DNA of 64,000 bases from Tenacibaculum mesophilum (GCF_003867075.1 NZ_CP032544.1:796001-860000), one strand, 5' to 3'; shown: positions 35,233 to 46,109, counted from the first letter of the stretch. The notes: a model not told the origin generated them from the sequence alone. A program made the numbers and translations.

Positions 35233-35743
35233 AATTAAATTGTTTAAAATTTATTTTTAAGCCTGCAAATATACTGCTTTTTAATCCATAAACAAATTTT
35301 GCTACTTAAATAATTTAATGATTTAGTGTAAGTTTGTAACTAAACACTCTTTTTTATATACTACTCTACATCTCTAGCATTTTTTTGTACATAAATTACA
35401 GCGTAAATACTTATGCAAAAGATGTAACATAAAACCGTCTTTTACCTAGCAATGAATTTGCATGTTATAGACAATATTTTTTGTAATTAACTTCCATTAT
35501 TGGTTATACAAAACTTCAAAATTCATACTAAAAAGTTTAACTTTTAAATATTAGAAAATAGCTCTCTCTTTGAAATTTGAAGTTAAACTGCTTATACTTT
35601 TTGTGGTTTTATGCTAACATTTTTAGATTTAAATATTCAAAAAAATATATTAATTATAAAAAAACAACACACTCAAAAACAAAGTTCCAAGTGTGCTTAA
35701 TTCATAATGTATTTTGACTGAGTTAACCTAAACCTCTTTAGTT
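35233..35743. other. Intergenic region between rpsF and the LRR lipoprotein gene
   Basis: No gene recognised in about 510 bp. It contains the rpsF promoter at the left end (TATATTTG at 35266-35273 with TTG 19 bp upstream) and, near 35671-35695, a weak inverted repeat (CACACT/AGTGTG with a long loop) followed by T7 on the minus strand, which may terminate the lipoprotein gene. Confidence 0.55.
35266..35295 (-). promoter_or_regulatory. Promoter of the rpsF ribosomal operon
   Basis: On the minus strand TTG (35293-35295), 19 bp, TATATTTG (35266-35273): a full match to the Bacteroidota consensus, 34 bp before the rpsF ATG. Confidence 0.65.
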
Positions 35744-37210
35744 TTATTGTTTACAGTTTTCGTTTGCTAAATCAGTAACTGTAGGATTATATAAATTATT
35801 TTCTATTCTTGAACTACCTTCAATAGTTAGTGAACCAAGAGAACAAAAATTAGAAAGCTTATCATTATATTCAATATATAAAGACTTTACTTTTCTTAAA
35901 TTATCTAATCCTTCCAAACTCTCTAGATTTGTTCTTTGTATATACAGGTGCTCTATTTCTTCTATATTACTCAATGCGGTTAAAGTAGTTATATCACTAT
36001 CATTTATATAAACTTCTCCACTAATTTTTGTAAACCCTTTTTGTTTAAAATAATCTAAATCATAACGATCATCAATCCATGTTTGTACTCCATGGTATTC
36101 ATTAAAAGGTACTTGTCTTTCACAATCTAACTCATCAACCCATGAAGGATTAAATCTATTACGTCTAGGGAGGTAAAAAGTACCTTCTAACCCACCTAAT
36201 TTCATCAAATTAACTAATCCACAATAACTATATAAAGCATTATTTTCCTGAATGGAAATATTACCTCCAACCCTTTCTAAATTTGAAAATGAATCTAAGT
36301 TTGTTATAACATAATTTCCTGATATCTCTAAATCTCGTTTAATTTCTTTCAAATTTTCAAGCCCTGTTAAACTTTCTAATTTAGGGTTTCTATGAACTCT
36401 TAACCAGTCTATAATTTCAATACCGGCTAAAGCTTTTATGTCTATTAAATTTTCGTTTTGTACTATATTAATTAGAGCAGATGAATTATTTTTTGGAAAG
36501 CCATTTAAGCTTGTTAAGTTATTATTAAGAGCTATTTGAATTGTCTCTATTCCTTTGATATTTTCTAAACCTTCTAAAGAGGTAACTTGAGCTCCCCAGA
36601 CACTTAATCTTTTAGCTGAATTTAAAGATTTCAATAATTTTAAATCTGTTACAGGGTGATTCGCACCATCGTAAGGACTTCCTATACCAAGTGTTCCATT
36701 AATGTTTTTATATCCTTTACCTATAAAATCGATTAACTCTTTCTGAGTTTTAAAATCAACATCACCCTCAAAAGTATCATTAACTCCTAATCCCTCAAGA
36801 ATTGTATTGTTATAAGGTTCCGTTACATTACTAGTAAATGTGATATTTCCTGAATATTTCTTTTCTTCAGTAGGTTTGAAAAGTATATCTAATTCAAAAA
36901 AATCACTTGGAGGTATTTTAATAGTTTCTAAATTCACTGAAAAGCCTTCGGGAAGAATTACCTCTGTAATTTCTAAGGTCAAATTTCCTTCATTAAATAT
37001 AGATATAGGTAATGTCTTTTCGTTTCCTATAACAAGGTCTTTAAAATTTAAAGTCTCGTAATCATCAGGTAATTTAATAGATAGTTTAACTTCTTTTAAC
37101 TCTTCTGGTTCTGGATCTACTTCTACTTCAGGAACTGGTTCATTACTACTACATTGAATTAAAAGTTTAGATAAAATAAACAAAGCTATAACTAACTTCG
37201 TCTTTTTCAT
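35744..37210 (-). CDS. Lipoprotein with Ig-like (ASH-type) domain and L-domain/LRR repeats
   Basis: A 488-aa lipoprotein. The leader MKKTKLVIALFILSKLLIQC ends at a lipobox Cys. A Pro/Glu-rich linker is followed by a choice-of-anchor-D/ASH-like beta domain at about 45-145 (NEKTLPISIFNEGNLTLEIT, DILFKPTEEKKYSGNITFTS). Receptor-L-like leucine repeats follow (LTSLEGLENIKGIETIQIAL-type), with units such as SLTGLENLKEIKRDLEISGN and YVITNLDSFSNLERVGGNIS. It is probably anchored at the cell surface as a binding or adhesion protein; the ligand is unknown. Confidence 0.78.
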   Translation of the reverse strand: MKKTKLVIALFILSKLLIQCSSNEPVPEVEVDPEPEELKEVKLSIKLPDDYETLNFKDLVIGNEKTLPISIFNEGNLTLEITEVILPEGFSVNLETIKIPPSDFFELDILFKPTEEKKYSGNITFTSNVTEPYNNTILEGLGVNDTFEGDVDFKTQKELIDFIGKGYKNINGTLGIGSPYDGANHPVTDLKLLKSLNSAKRLSVWGAQVTSLEGLENIKGIETIQIALNNNLTSLNGFPKNNSSALINIVQNENLIDIKALAGIEIIDWLRVHRNPKLESLTGLENLKEIKRDLEISGNYVITNLDSFSNLERVGGNISIQENNALYSYCGLVNLMKLGGLEGTFYLPRRNRFNPSWVDELDCERQVPFNEYHGVQTWIDDRYDLDYFKQKGFTKISGEVYINDSDITTLTALSNIEEIEHLYIQRTNLESLEGLDNLRKVKSLYIEYNDKLSNFCSLGSLTIEGSSRIENNLYNPTVTDLANENCKQ

Positions 37211-37313
37211 AGTTCTTTGATTTTTTTAAAATTTAAGCAAAAGTAAAAAGTTCGTGATAATATCAAAAATTATTCACTCTTTTAAATATTAAACAAGTTA
37301 AACCTACAACTAC

Positions 37314-38237
37314 TTATACTTTTTGTGGTTTAGAAGTTACTTTAAGTTTTGATATTCGTTTTCTTGACGTAATAAAATAAACTCCTGATAATAATACAAT
37401 AGACGCTATTACCGATTGTGTTGTTAAGGTTTCATCTAAAAAATACCATCCTAAAAACAAGGCTACGACAGGATTTACATACGCTGATGTTGATACTTTT
37501 TCTGTAGGAACAATTTTTAACAAGTAGTTAAAAGATGTAAAAGCTACAATACTTCCAAAAACTATTAATAAAAACATAGCTCCTTGCGCTTTAAAAGACC
37601 AATCCAAGGGAGAAGACCAGTTTTCACCTAATAATAAAGATGCAGTAAAAAGTAAGCCACCTGCAAAAAGCATTTGGTAACCTGTACTTACAAAAAAGTT
37701 TTTAGGAAGTTTGGCTTTAGAAACAAATACACTACCATAACTCCAACTTAAAACACAAGAAAAAATCATAAAAATTCCTATTAGCATATCTTTTGAAGTT
37801 GTTATTTCATTTTGACTAACCAATAAATACATTCCTATAATCCCTAAAACTACTCCTATAATTGATTGTCGTTGCATCTTTTTTCCATCAATTAAACGTA
37901 GTAGTAATAATACAAATAATGGCTGTGTTGCCGCTAATAACGCTCCAAAACCGCTATCAACAAACTTTAATGCCCAAACAAACATTCCATTTCCATATAC
38001 TAAAAAAAGGAAGCCTGCTATCGCAGAGTTTAAAAGTTGCTTTTTGGTTACTGTAATAGGTACTTTTAAAAACTTAGCTATTAACATAATTAATGCTCCC
38101 GATATAGAAAAACGAATGGCCGCTAATAATAACGGAGATACTTCTGTAACAACAATTTTATTCAATAAATAAGTGGATCCCCAAATGACATAAATAGCAA
38201 TAAAAGCCGCTATAATTAGTGGTTTAGATTCTTTCAT
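37314..38237 (-). CDS. EamA/DMT-family inner-membrane exporter
   Basis: A 307-aa protein with ten TM helices in two EamA repeats. Repeat 1 starts FIAIYVIWGSTYLLNKIVV and repeat 2 includes LSWSYGSVFVSKAKLP and the conserved VPTEKVSTSAYVNPVVALFL, then LDETLTTQSVIASIVLLSGV. Members export amino acids or metabolites; the substrate here cannot be read from sequence. Confidence 0.92.
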   Translation of the reverse strand: MKESKPLIIAAFIAIYVIWGSTYLLNKIVVTEVSPLLLAAIRFSISGALIMLIAKFLKVPITVTKKQLLNSAIAGFLFLVYGNGMFVWALKFVDSGFGALLAATQPLFVLLLLRLIDGKKMQRQSIIGVVLGIIGMYLLVSQNEITTSKDMLIGIFMIFSCVLSWSYGSVFVSKAKLPKNFFVSTGYQMLFAGGLLFTASLLLGENWSSPLDWSFKAQGAMFLLIVFGSIVAFTSFNYLLKIVPTEKVSTSAYVNPVVALFLGWYFLDETLTTQSVIASIVLLSGVYFITSRKRISKLKVTSKPQKV

Positions 38238-38294
38238 TTTTTTATTCTTAGGCGTTAAATGTACAATAAAACCTTTTTACTTATACCTAAAAAA

Positions 38295-38332
38295 TAAAAA
38301 TCGGCTAAAAATATTTTTAACCGATTTTTATT
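38295..38332 (-). terminator. Terminator of the DJ-1/PfpI gene
   Basis: A long A/T-rich hairpin, AATCGG-C-TAAAAATATTTTTA-A-CCGATT, with A and T tracts on both flanks, between the PfpI-type gene and the EamA gene. Confidence 0.75.
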
Positions 38333-38354
38333 TTAATATTCTCCCTTAGAATAA

Positions 38355-39029
38355 CTATAATTTTGCCAGTAATTTTTCAGCTACTAACTCTGATGAAGCT
38401 GGGTTTTGTCCTGTAATTAAATTTCCGTCTTCAATAACATATTCTTGCCAATCTCCTGCTTTACTATAAATTCCGCCTTTGTTTTTTAGCTCATCTTCCA
38501 CTAAAAATGGCACAATTGAAGTTAATTGCATTATCTCTTCTTCTGTATTAGAAAAACCAGTTACTTTTTTATTTTTAACTAAAGGCTCTCCATTTACTTG
38601 TGCATCTTTTAATACTATAGGCGCATGACAAACAGCACCAACTGGCTTATCGTTTGTATAAAAAGCTTCTATTAAAGCTATAGAATGTTTATCTTCAGCT
38701 AAATCCCATAAAGGTCCATGTCCTCCTGGATAAAAAATAGCATCATAATCAGCCTCACTAATATCACTTAACTTTGCAGTGTTCGCCATGACATTTTGAA
38801 GTTCTTCATCTTTATTAAAACGAAGTGTTGCTGGTGTTTGAAAATCTGGTTCATTACTTTTAGGGTCAATTGGTGGTTGTCCTCCTTTTGGAGATGCTAG
38901 AGTCACTTCTACTCCTTTATCTTTTAATAGATAATAAGGTGCTGCAAATTCTTCAATCCAAAAACCTGTTTTTTCTCCTGTATTTCCTAGCTCTTCATGA
39001 CTAGTTAGTACAAATACTACTTTTTTCAT
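38355..39029 (-). CDS. Type 1 glutamine-amidotransferase-domain protein (DJ-1/PfpI, Hsp31-like)
   Basis: A 224-aa protein. It shows LTSHEELGNTGEKTGFWIEE, ASPKGGQPPIDPKS, YDAIFYPGGHGPLWDLAED, and the nucleophile elbow VGAVCHAPIVL with the catalytic Cys-His. A Glu from FWIEEF completes the Hsp31-class triad. Such proteins act as holding chaperones, glyoxalase III or deglycase-type enzymes. It sits downstream of a Crp/Fnr-type regulator in the same orientation. Confidence 0.88.
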   Translation of the reverse strand: MKKVVFVLTSHEELGNTGEKTGFWIEEFAAPYYLLKDKGVEVTLASPKGGQPPIDPKSNEPDFQTPATLRFNKDEELQNVMANTAKLSDISEADYDAIFYPGGHGPLWDLAEDKHSIALIEAFYTNDKPVGAVCHAPIVLKDAQVNGEPLVKNKKVTGFSNTEEEIMQLTSIVPFLVEDELKNKGGIYSKAGDWQEYVIEDGNLITGQNPASSELVAEKLLAKL

Positions 39030-39052
39030 GTTATTTATATTTTTAAGTTACT

Positions 39053-39060
39053 CCAAAATT
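39053..39060 (-). promoter_or_regulatory. Putative -7 box of the DJ-1/PfpI gene promoter
   Basis: TAATTTTG on the minus strand, 23 bp before the ATG. Confidence 0.45.
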
Positions 39061-39106
39061 AGAACATGAAAGTTAAAAAAAAATTGATGTATGGTAATAA
39101 AGAGGC

Positions 39107-39676
39107 TTATAATGTATCTTTTCGTATTCTACTTAAACTTTCGGTTGTTATTCCTAAATAAGATGCTAAATGATAGTTTTTAATTTGTTGCTCTATGTTT
39201 GGATAGGTTTGTAAAAACAAATGATACCTCTCTTTAGCTGATAACACCAAATTATTTAAGATTCTTTTTTGAAATCGCACTGTTGAACGCTCTAACTTTT
39301 TTCTAAAAAAATGTTCTATTTTAGGAACTTTTTCATAAATATTATCTAAATCATTCTTGGCTACTTTTAATACAATAGCATCGGTAATACATTCAATGGC
39401 AAGTATCGATTCTGATTCAGAAAAGTAACCTATATAATCACTAATCCACCAATCGTGAATTGCAAATTGTATGGTATGTTCTTTTCCTTTAGTATCCATA
39501 AAAAAAGTTCGTAAACAACCTTTTATTACATAATATTGATAGTATACTTTCTCGTTAGTATGTAATATCATATCACCTTTTTTATAAGTTACTTCTGAAA
39601 AAATATCCTCAACTACCTTTAATTCTTCACTTTCTAACTGAAGATCTTTAAACACATTACTAACAGATGTACTCAT
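39107..39676 (-). CDS. Crp/Fnr-family transcriptional regulator
   Basis: A 189-aa regulator. The N-terminal cNMP-binding-type beta roll (about 10-115) includes KGDMILHTNEKVYYQYYVIK and DWWISDYIGYFSESESILAI. A dimerisation helix (KIEHFFRKKLERSTVRFQKR) is followed by a short HTH with HLASYLGITTESLSRIRKDT. There are no N-terminal cysteines for an iron-sulfur cluster. This is the Bacteroidota type often placed next to a stress or detoxification gene (here DJ-1/PfpI), which it may regulate. Confidence 0.88.
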   Translation of the reverse strand: MSTSVSNVFKDLQLESEELKVVEDIFSEVTYKKGDMILHTNEKVYYQYYVIKGCLRTFFMDTKGKEHTIQFAIHDWWISDYIGYFSESESILAIECITDAIVLKVAKNDLDNIYEKVPKIEHFFRKKLERSTVRFQKRILNNLVLSAKERYHLFLQTYPNIEQQIKNYHLASYLGITTESLSRIRKDTL

Positions 39677-39685
39677 TATAAAAAG

Positions 39686-40840
39686 TTATAGTAAGCCCTC
39701 TAAATAGTGTTGTTCTATTTGATAAGCTCCTTTTAATTCTGAAATTTTAGCTTCAATACGTTTTTCATCTACCTTTTTAGATGATTTAGCACCTATCAGC
39801 ATTACATTTTTACGTGTATGTTCGTTGCTTATAAATTCAAAAACTTTCGTAGTATAATTATTCTTCTCTAAAATTAAAGCGCGTATGGTGTCAGTAACCA
39901 TTTCAAACTGACGTTCTTTAAAAATACCATATTTTAACAAAGGACTCTCCTGCTCTTTTCCTTTTACTTGTTGACGGATTTGTTTATGACAACACGGTGC
40001 ACAAATGATTAACTCTGCTTTAGAAACCAACCCTTTGTATATAGCATCATCTGTAGCTGTATCACAAGCATGTAAAGCTATTAAAATATCTATTTTATCA
40101 TTGTCATACTCCTGAATAGGTTGTGCTACAAATAATAAACCTTTGAACCCACATTTTTTAGCAATATTATTACAATAATTTACCAAACTTTCACGCAATT
40201 CAATACCTGTAACACTAGCTGTATACCCTTTTTGATTTACCAAATAATCATATAAAGCAAAGGTTAAATACCCCTTTCCTGACCCCATGTCAACAATATT
40301 GATATGATTAGGTAACTTAACCGATTGTATTTGCGCTTCTATAATTTCTAAATACTTATTAATTTGACGGTATTTATCCGCCATTTTGGGGATTACCTTT
40401 CCCTCTTTATCAGTTATTCCCAAATGATATAAATACTCGCTGTTTTTGGCTCTTTTCTCTTTGGGTTTGTCATGGGTTTCTGGTAACTTATTTTTAAAAC
40501 TAGGTTGTGTAGTTTTATAGCTTACTTTCTTCTTCTTAGAAAGAAACACTAATAAATCATTTTCCAACGTAAATAATGTCGCCGCTCTAAACTTTTCTGA
40601 AAGTAAAAGAGTTAATTCTTCTATACTCTCTTCAAATGAATAATTTTTTGCCTGGTCGTTTGTTTTATATCGATATAAAAACTGAAAACACACGTCTCCT
40701 TTTAGCGTTATTTGACGAACGTATACATTCGACAAGTCATCACTTTTACGAATTGGTTTACTTAAAGTCAATTTTACAAAATCGTTTTTTTGTATACTAT
40801 TTTGGAACTCTGTAAATAGTTGGTGTAAGTCTTCTTTCAT
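39686..40840 (-). CDS. SAM-dependent methyltransferase (Methyltransf_32/GSTCD-like)
   Basis: A 384-aa protein. The C-terminal half is a class I SAM fold: INIVDMGSGKGYLTFALYDY (motif I), VTGIELRESLVNYCN, FVAQPIQEYDNDKIDILIAL, HACDTATDDAIYKG and IICAPCCHKQ. The HACDTATD and PCCH motifs are those of the Methyltransf_32 family. The N-terminal half (about 1-130) is family-specific. Substrate unknown; an RNA or protein target is possible. It ends 9 bp before the Crp/Fnr gene start and is likely cotranscribed with it. Confidence 0.82.
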   Translation of the reverse strand: MKEDLHQLFTEFQNSIQKNDFVKLTLSKPIRKSDDLSNVYVRQITLKGDVCFQFLYRYKTNDQAKNYSFEESIEELTLLLSEKFRAATLFTLENDLLVFLSKKKKVSYKTTQPSFKNKLPETHDKPKEKRAKNSEYLYHLGITDKEGKVIPKMADKYRQINKYLEIIEAQIQSVKLPNHINIVDMGSGKGYLTFALYDYLVNQKGYTASVTGIELRESLVNYCNNIAKKCGFKGLLFVAQPIQEYDNDKIDILIALHACDTATDDAIYKGLVSKAELIICAPCCHKQIRQQVKGKEQESPLLKYGIFKERQFEMVTDTIRALILEKNNYTTKVFEFISNEHTRKNVMLIGAKSSKKVDEKRIEAKISELKGAYQIEQHYLEGLL

Positions 40841-41100
40841 ACCGTAAAAATAGACAATCGATTATTAATATTTCTCATATTTCTTATCATCCTTAACATT
40901 TTTTATTCAAAATCGTCTTTAAAAAAACTAAACTGTATTAAATATCTAAAAGTTAATAATTTATTATCTACATCTTTCTTCTTACTTAACTTTAAAAAGA
41001 ATAATTATAGTTTTATAATTAATATTAGCACATAGCCTTCCCTAATAGTTGACTTTATAAACTTTCTATAAATGAGGTTGTAACATGTTAACTAACTTTA

Positions 41101-41685
41101 TTAATTTCTATTTTTCAAAACACTTTCAATATCTGTTAGCTTAAAACCTTTAGCCTTTAATAAAATTAAATAATGATATAGTAAATCAGCTGCTTCATTT
41201 TTAAATAACTCATCATTATTATCTTTTGCTTCAATAACTACTTCTACTGCCTCCTCTCCTACTTTTTGAGCTACTTTATTAATGCCTTTTTTAAAAAGTT
41301 TATTAGTGTAAGAAGTTTCAACATCATTATCTATTCTGTCAGAAATAGTACTTTCTAGCGAATATAAAAAACCTTTAGAGGTTTCTTCTCCAAAACAAGA
41401 AGTTGTTCCTTTATGACAGGTTGGTCCTTCTGGAGTTACTTTAATCAATAAAGTATCATTATCACAATCTATTTGAATATCTTTTACCCATAAAAAATTT
41501 CCTGATTCTTCACCTTTTGTCCAAAGTCTATTTTTACTTCGGCTATAAAAAGTAACTTTTCCTTCTTTTTGTGTTTTGATAAAGGCTTCTTTATTCATAT
41601 AACCCAGCATTAACACCTGCAAAGTAGTATTGTTTTGAATAACAACAGGAATTAACCCGTTTCCTTTTGTAAAATCTATATTCAT
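41101..41685 (-). CDS. hisIE: Bifunctional phosphoribosyl-AMP cyclohydrolase / phosphoribosyl-ATP pyrophosphohydrolase
   Basis: 194 aa: HisI domain (about 1-105) with [36 protein letters not shown] and metal ligands DCDND and [12 protein letters not shown]. HisE domain (about 110-194) has the [20 protein letters not shown] helix and the [14 protein letters not shown] motif. Steps 2 and 3 of histidine synthesis. Last gene of the his operon, overlapping hisF by 4 bp. Confidence 0.97.
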   Translation of the reverse strand: MNIDFTKGNGLIPVVIQNNTTLQVLMLGYMNKEAFIKTQKEGKVTFYSRSKNRLWTKGEESGNFLWVKDIQIDCDNDTLLIKVTPEGPTCHKGTTSCFGEETSKGFLYSLESTISDRIDNDVETSYTNKLFKKGINKVAQKVGEEAVEVVIEAKDNNDELFKNEAADLLYHYLILLKAKGFKLTDIESVLKNRN

Positions 41686-42434
41686 CGTATAGCTATGTTT
41701 TGTTTTTTTAATTCGTTTTTTAGTACGGGTACTGGTATTTCATCAAAGTGAAAGATACTAGCAGCTAATCCTGCACTAGCTTGGGTTTTGGTAAAGACTT
41801 CAGTAAAGTGCTCTACTTTTCCAGCACCACCAGAAGCAATCACAGGAATATTAACAGCTTTACTCACTGCATTGGTTACTTCAATGTCAAATCCGTTTTT
41901 AGTACCATCACTATTCATAGAAGTTAATAGAATTTCACCTGCGCCTAATTTTTCAACCCCTGTAGCCCAACTCACAGTTTCTAGTTCGGTTTCAAAAGTA
42001 CCTCCTTTGGTGAACACTTTCCATTCCCCATTTACATTTTTCGTATCAATAGCTACAACTACAAACTGACTCCCAAACCGATTTTTTAAATCCGTAATTA
42101 ATTGTGGATTTTTTACTGCGGAAGAATTGATGCTTACTTTATCTGCTCCAGCTTGTATTAACGCCACTGCATCTTCAACAGTACTAATACCTCCACCGAC
42201 AGTAAAAGGAATATTAATCTCTCGTGCAATTGTTTTTACTAATGTAACTAAGGTTTTTCTATTTTCTAAAGTAGCTGTAATATCTAAAAATACTAATTCA
42301 TCCGCTCCTTGTTTTACATATTGTTTTGCTAATTCTACTGGATCTCCAGCATCTTTAATATCTATAAAATTGACCCCTTTAACCGTTCTTCCATTTTTTA
42401 TATCCAAACATGGAATAATTCTTTTCTTTAACAT
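41682..42434 (-). CDS. hisF: Imidazole glycerol phosphate synthase cyclase subunit HisF
   Basis: 250-aa TIM barrel: [19 protein letters not shown] with the catalytic Asp11, [40 protein letters not shown] with the second catalytic Asp, [20 protein letters not shown], and [14 protein letters not shown]. It uses ammonia from HisH to close the imidazole ring. It starts 3 bp after hisA. Confidence 0.97.
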   Translation of the reverse strand: MLKKRIIPCLDIKNGRTVKGVNFIDIKDAGDPVELAKQYVKQGADELVFLDITATLENRKTLVTLVKTIAREINIPFTVGGGISTVEDAVALIQAGADKVSINSSAVKNPQLITDLKNRFGSQFVVVAIDTKNVNGEWKVFTKGGTFETELETVSWATGVEKLGAGEILLTSMNSDGTKNGFDIEVTNAVSKAVNIPVIASGGAGKVEHFTEVFTKTQASAGLAASIFHFDEIPVPVLKNELKKQNIAIR

Positions 42435-42437
42435 GTT

Positions 42438-43154
42438 TTAACTTATAAATTCTTGTAATTCTTTCAAACTTATATTTCCTTCATAAATGGCTTTTCCTAC
42501 AATGGCTCCTTCACAACCAATTTCTTTTAATCGATGTAAGTCATTGATACAGGCTACTCCTCCACTCGCTATTAAGTTGACTGAAGTTTTACTCAAAATT
42601 TCTAAATATAAATCTAAAGAAGCTCCTTGTAACATCCCGTCTTTAGCTACATCGGTACAAATTGTGTTTAAAATACCTATTTCTTGATATTCACTTATAA
42701 ATTCAACAACATCAACTTCTGAGGTTTGTAACCAACCATTGGTCGCAATTTTTCTATCTTTACAATCAGCTCCCAAAATTATTTTATCCTTTCCGTATTT
42801 AGTAAGCCATCCAATAAATGTATCTGGATTTTTTACCGCTATGCTTCCTCCTGTTATTTGGTTTGCACCACTTTCAAATGCAGTTCGAGCATCTTCATCT
42901 GACTTTAGACCTCCTCCAAAATCAATTTTTAAATTCGTTTTCGTTGCTATTTGCTCTAATACTTTGTGGTTTATAATTCGACTAGATTTTGCGCCATCTA
43001 AATCAACAACATGTAAGTATTCTATTCCGTTTGCCTCAAATTCTTTTGCTACTTCTAACGGACTTTCATTATATATTTTTTTGGTATCATAATCGCCCTT
43101 AGTCAAGCGGACACATTTTCCTTCTATAATATCTATTGCGGGTATAATTCTCAT
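42438..43154 (-). CDS. hisA: ProFAR isomerase HisA
   Basis: 238-aa TIM barrel: [20 protein letters not shown] with the catalytic Asp8, [38 protein letters not shown] with the second catalytic Asp, and [13 protein letters not shown]. Step 4 of histidine synthesis. Confidence 0.97.
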   Translation of the reverse strand: MRIIPAIDIIEGKCVRLTKGDYDTKKIYNESPLEVAKEFEANGIEYLHVVDLDGAKSSRIINHKVLEQIATKTNLKIDFGGGLKSDEDARTAFESGANQITGGSIAVKNPDTFIGWLTKYGKDKIILGADCKDRKIATNGWLQTSEVDVVEFISEYQEIGILNTICTDVAKDGMLQGASLDLYLEILSKTSVNLIASGGVACINDLHRLKEIGCEGAIVGKAIYEGNISLKELQEFIS

Positions 43155-43166
43155 TTTAATTTCTTT

Positions 43167-43748
43167 TTATAACTCTAAAAAATTCTTCAATAACAGCTCT
43201 CCAACATCAGCTGATTTTTCTGGATGAAATTGCATCGCATAAAAATTATCTTGCTGCATAACGGTACTGAACGGAAGAATATAATCGCAGATTGCCAGTG
43301 TGTTTTTAGATACTTCTGCATAATACCCATGAACATAGTATACATCGTCTTCTAAAGCTATGCTTGTAAGCAGTTTAGATGATTTTAATTCAGAAAAGTT
43401 ATTCCATCCCATATGTGGGACTTTTTCTTTTGGTGGAAACTGTTTTGTGCACGCATCAAAAATGCCCAAACATTTGGTATTTCCTTCTTCTGAGTATGTG
43501 CACATTAACTGTAATCCTAGACAAATTCCTAGTACAGGTTGTTTTAGAGAAACAATTAACTCATCAAGATTTCTTTCTTTTAAGTATTGCATTGCTGAAC
43601 TTGCTTCTCCAACCCCAGGAAATATTACTTTATCTGCTAATTGTATTTCTTCTGGATTATCAGTTATAATACTTTCGTACCCCAAGCGAGTTAGCGCATT
43701 TTGTACCGATCGTATATTTCCAGCATTATATTTTATAATAGCTATCAT
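43167..43748 (-). CDS. hisH: Imidazole glycerol phosphate synthase glutaminase subunit HisH
   Basis: 193 aa from the ATG at 43748, chosen over the TTG nine bases upstream because HisH proteins begin with M-x-x-I-I-x-Y-x-x-G-N. Triad residues: PVLGICLGLQLMC (Cys), and FHPEKSADVG (His, Glu). The oxyanion strand IFPGVGEASSAM is present. It supplies ammonia to HisF. Confidence 0.95.
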   Translation of the reverse strand: MIAIIKYNAGNIRSVQNALTRLGYESIITDNPEEIQLADKVIFPGVGEASSAMQYLKERNLDELIVSLKQPVLGICLGLQLMCTYSEEGNTKCLGIFDACTKQFPPKEKVPHMGWNNFSELKSSKLLTSIALEDDVYYVHGYYAEVSKNTLAICDYILPFSTVMQQDNFYAMQFHPEKSADVGELLLKNFLEL

Positions 43749-43832
43749 ATTTTTCAATTATCATTTATCAATCATCAGTTACCTATTATTATCTTTAACC
43801 ATTGTCTACCGATAATTGATTATTGTTCATTG

Positions 43833-44966
43833 TTATAAAACTCCTTTTGTTGATGGTAAAATCATCTTATCTACATCTCTTTTTACTGCTACTTTTATAG
43901 CCTTAGCAAAGGCTTTAAAAATGGCTTCTATTTTATGATGTTCGTTTGTTCCTTCTGCTTTGATATTCAAATTACACTTAGCACCATCGGTAAACGACTT
44001 AAAGAAGTGATAAAACATTTCCGTAGGCATTTTCCCTATCATTTCTCGTTTAAAATCTGCCTCCCAAACTAACCAGTTTCTTCCACCAAAGTCAATGGCT
44101 ATTTGAGCTAAGCAATCATCCATTGGTAAACAAAACCCGTAACGTTCAATTCCTAGTTTATTTCCCAATGCTTTATAAAATACTTCTCCTAAAGCAATTG
44201 CAGTATCTTCAATGGTGTGGTGTTCATCTACGTCTAGATCACCTGTTACTTGGATGTTTAAATCCATTTGACCGTGACGCGCTATTTGATCTAACATATG
44301 ATCGAAAAAAGCAATACCAGTATTTATTGTACTTTTTCCCGTTCCATCTAAATTCAAATCAATTTTAATTTGAGTTTCATTTGTATTACGTTCAATAGTT
44401 GCTGAACGTTCTTCTAATTTTAAAAACTCATAAATAGTGTTCCAATCGTTACTCTCTAAAGCTATAAAATCATCTAGTTCCTCTCTTTTTACAGTAATTT
44501 CATCAGTTCCTAAATTTGTTTCATCATTTATGTAAATTCCTTGAGCTCCCAAGTTTTTAGCAAGTTCTATATCGGTTAAACGGTCACCAATCACAAAAGA
44601 GTTTTTCAAATCATATTCTTTAGAGAAATATTTTGTTAATAAGCCTGTGTTTGGTTTTCTTGTAGGTTGGTTGTCTTTAGCAAAGGTTCTGTCAATGATT
44701 TCTTCTACGAACTCAATACCTTCTTCTTTTAAGGTGTTCATCACAAAGTTATGTACTGGCCAAAACGTATTTTCTGGATATGCTTCTGTTCCTAATCCGT
44801 CTTGATTAGTAACTAACACTAATTCAAAGTCAAGCTCTTTGGCTATTTTACTCAATCCTTGAAAAACCTTTGGATAGAATTGTAATTTCTCAAACGAATC
44901 TGTTTGTTCATCTGCTGGTTCTTTAATTAAGGTACCATCTCTATCTATAAATAATATTTTTTTCAT
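43833..44966 (-). CDS. hisB: Bifunctional histidinol-phosphatase / imidazoleglycerol-phosphate dehydratase HisB
   Basis: 377 aa. N-terminal HAD phosphatase (about 1-165): [12 protein letters not shown] with the nucleophile Asp, [11 protein letters not shown] and [17 protein letters not shown]-terminal IGP dehydratase (about 185-377) with metal-binding [36 protein letters not shown] and [16 protein letters not shown]. Steps 6 and 8 of histidine synthesis. A 75-bp gap of short A/T-rich repeats separates it from hisH. Confidence 0.97.
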   Translation of the reverse strand: MKKILFIDRDGTLIKEPADEQTDSFEKLQFYPKVFQGLSKIAKELDFELVLVTNQDGLGTEAYPENTFWPVHNFVMNTLKEEGIEFVEEIIDRTFAKDNQPTRKPNTGLLTKYFSKEYDLKNSFVIGDRLTDIELAKNLGAQGIYINDETNLGTDEITVKREELDDFIALESNDWNTIYEFLKLEERSATIERNTNETQIKIDLNLDGTGKSTINTGIAFFDHMLDQIARHGQMDLNIQVTGDLDVDEHHTIEDTAIALGEVFYKALGNKLGIERYGFCLPMDDCLAQIAIDFGGRNWLVWEADFKREMIGKMPTEMFYHFFKSFTDGAKCNLNIKAEGTNEHHKIEAIFKAFAKAIKVAVKRDVDKMILPSTKGVL

Positions 44967-44980
44967 CGTTTTTTTAAAAT

Positions 44981-46045
44981 TTAAAATGAATTTTCAACTT
45001 CATCAGGTGTAACACTCAATTCCTTTAATGCAGTCATTAATTTCTTGTTTTCTTTCTCGCTTCCTACCGTAATTCGTATGCAATTATTTACTAAACTATT
45101 CCTGTTTCTAGTTATAATTTTTTGAGCTACTAATGAGTTATACAATTCATTAGCGTTTGTAACTTCAATTAGTATAAAATTAGCTTCAGAAGGATATATC
45201 TTTTTTACCAATTCAATTTCTTGTAGCTGTTTTTCTAGTTTTTCCTTTTCATTGAGAATGATATTTTTCTCAATCTCAAACTGTGCTAAGTTATCTAACT
45301 TATTAAGTACAGCTTCTTGATTTAAAGCACTGATATTATAAGGAGGCTTCACCTTGTTGTATATATCAATGATTTCTTTACTAGCATAGGCTGCTCCTAC
45401 TCTAACACCTGCCAATCCCCATGCTTTACTAAAGGTTTGACTTATAATTAAATTAGGGTAATTTTTTAATTGATTTATAAAAGATTCTTTAGAACTAAAA
45501 TCAATATAAGCTTCATCAATAATTACAATTCCTTTAAATTTACTAAGAATAAACTCAATTGTTTCATCTTCAAAACAGTTACCTGTTGGGTTATTTGGTG
45601 AACAAATGAATATTATTTTTAAATTTTCATCTTCTAAATAACATTCTAAAACATCTGTATTTATCTGAAATTCTTGATTTAAAGCTAATTCAATCAATTC
45701 AACATCATTAATAGCTGCGGAAACATTATACATTCCATAAGAGGGTGTAAAAGTTAAGGCTATGTCTTTCCCCGGATTACAAAATATTCTAAATGCTAAA
45801 TCGATTACTTCATCACTTCCATTTCCTATAAAAATTTGATTCTCATTTACATCTTTAATCTCAGACAATCGTTTTTTAATTGCTATTTGTTGCGGATCTG
45901 GATAGCGATTCAAAGTACCAAACGGATTCTCATTAGCGTCTAAATACACTTCAGCAACACCTTTAAATTCATCTCTAGCAGAAGAATAAGCTTTTAATTG
46001 CTGAATGTTTGTGCGTACTATCTTGTTTAAGTTTATTTTTTTCAT
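44981..46045 (-). CDS. hisC: Histidinol-phosphate aminotransferase HisC
   Basis: 354-aa fold-type I PLP enzyme: [54 protein letters not shown] and the PLP lysine in [17 protein letters not shown]. Step 7 of histidine synthesis, 15 bp before hisB. Confidence 0.97.
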   Translation of the reverse strand: MKKINLNKIVRTNIQQLKAYSSARDEFKGVAEVYLDANENPFGTLNRYPDPQQIAIKKRLSEIKDVNENQIFIGNGSDEVIDLAFRIFCNPGKDIALTFTPSYGMYNVSAAINDVELIELALNQEFQINTDVLECYLEDENLKIIFICSPNNPTGNCFEDETIEFILSKFKGIVIIDEAYIDFSSKESFINQLKNYPNLIISQTFSKAWGLAGVRVGAAYASKEIIDIYNKVKPPYNISALNQEAVLNKLDNLAQFEIEKNIILNEKEKLEKQLQEIELVKKIYPSEANFILIEVTNANELYNSLVAQKIITRNRNSLVNNCIRITVGSEKENKKLMTALKELSVTPDEVENSF

Positions 46046-46109
46046 TGTTAACTATTTTGAGGTGTTACTCAATAAGGTTAAGATTTCTCATATTCATTCG
46101 AAATGACGC
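46046..46109. repeat. Possible REP-like remnant in the hisD-hisC gap
   Basis: The 64-bp gap includes AAGATTTCTCATATTCATTC followed by GAAATGACG. It resembles the AGATTTCTCGnnnnnnCTCGAAATGAC palindromic repeat that I recall as interspersed in flavobacterial intergenic regions, here with a decayed palindrome. It occurs once in this window. Confidence 0.35.
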
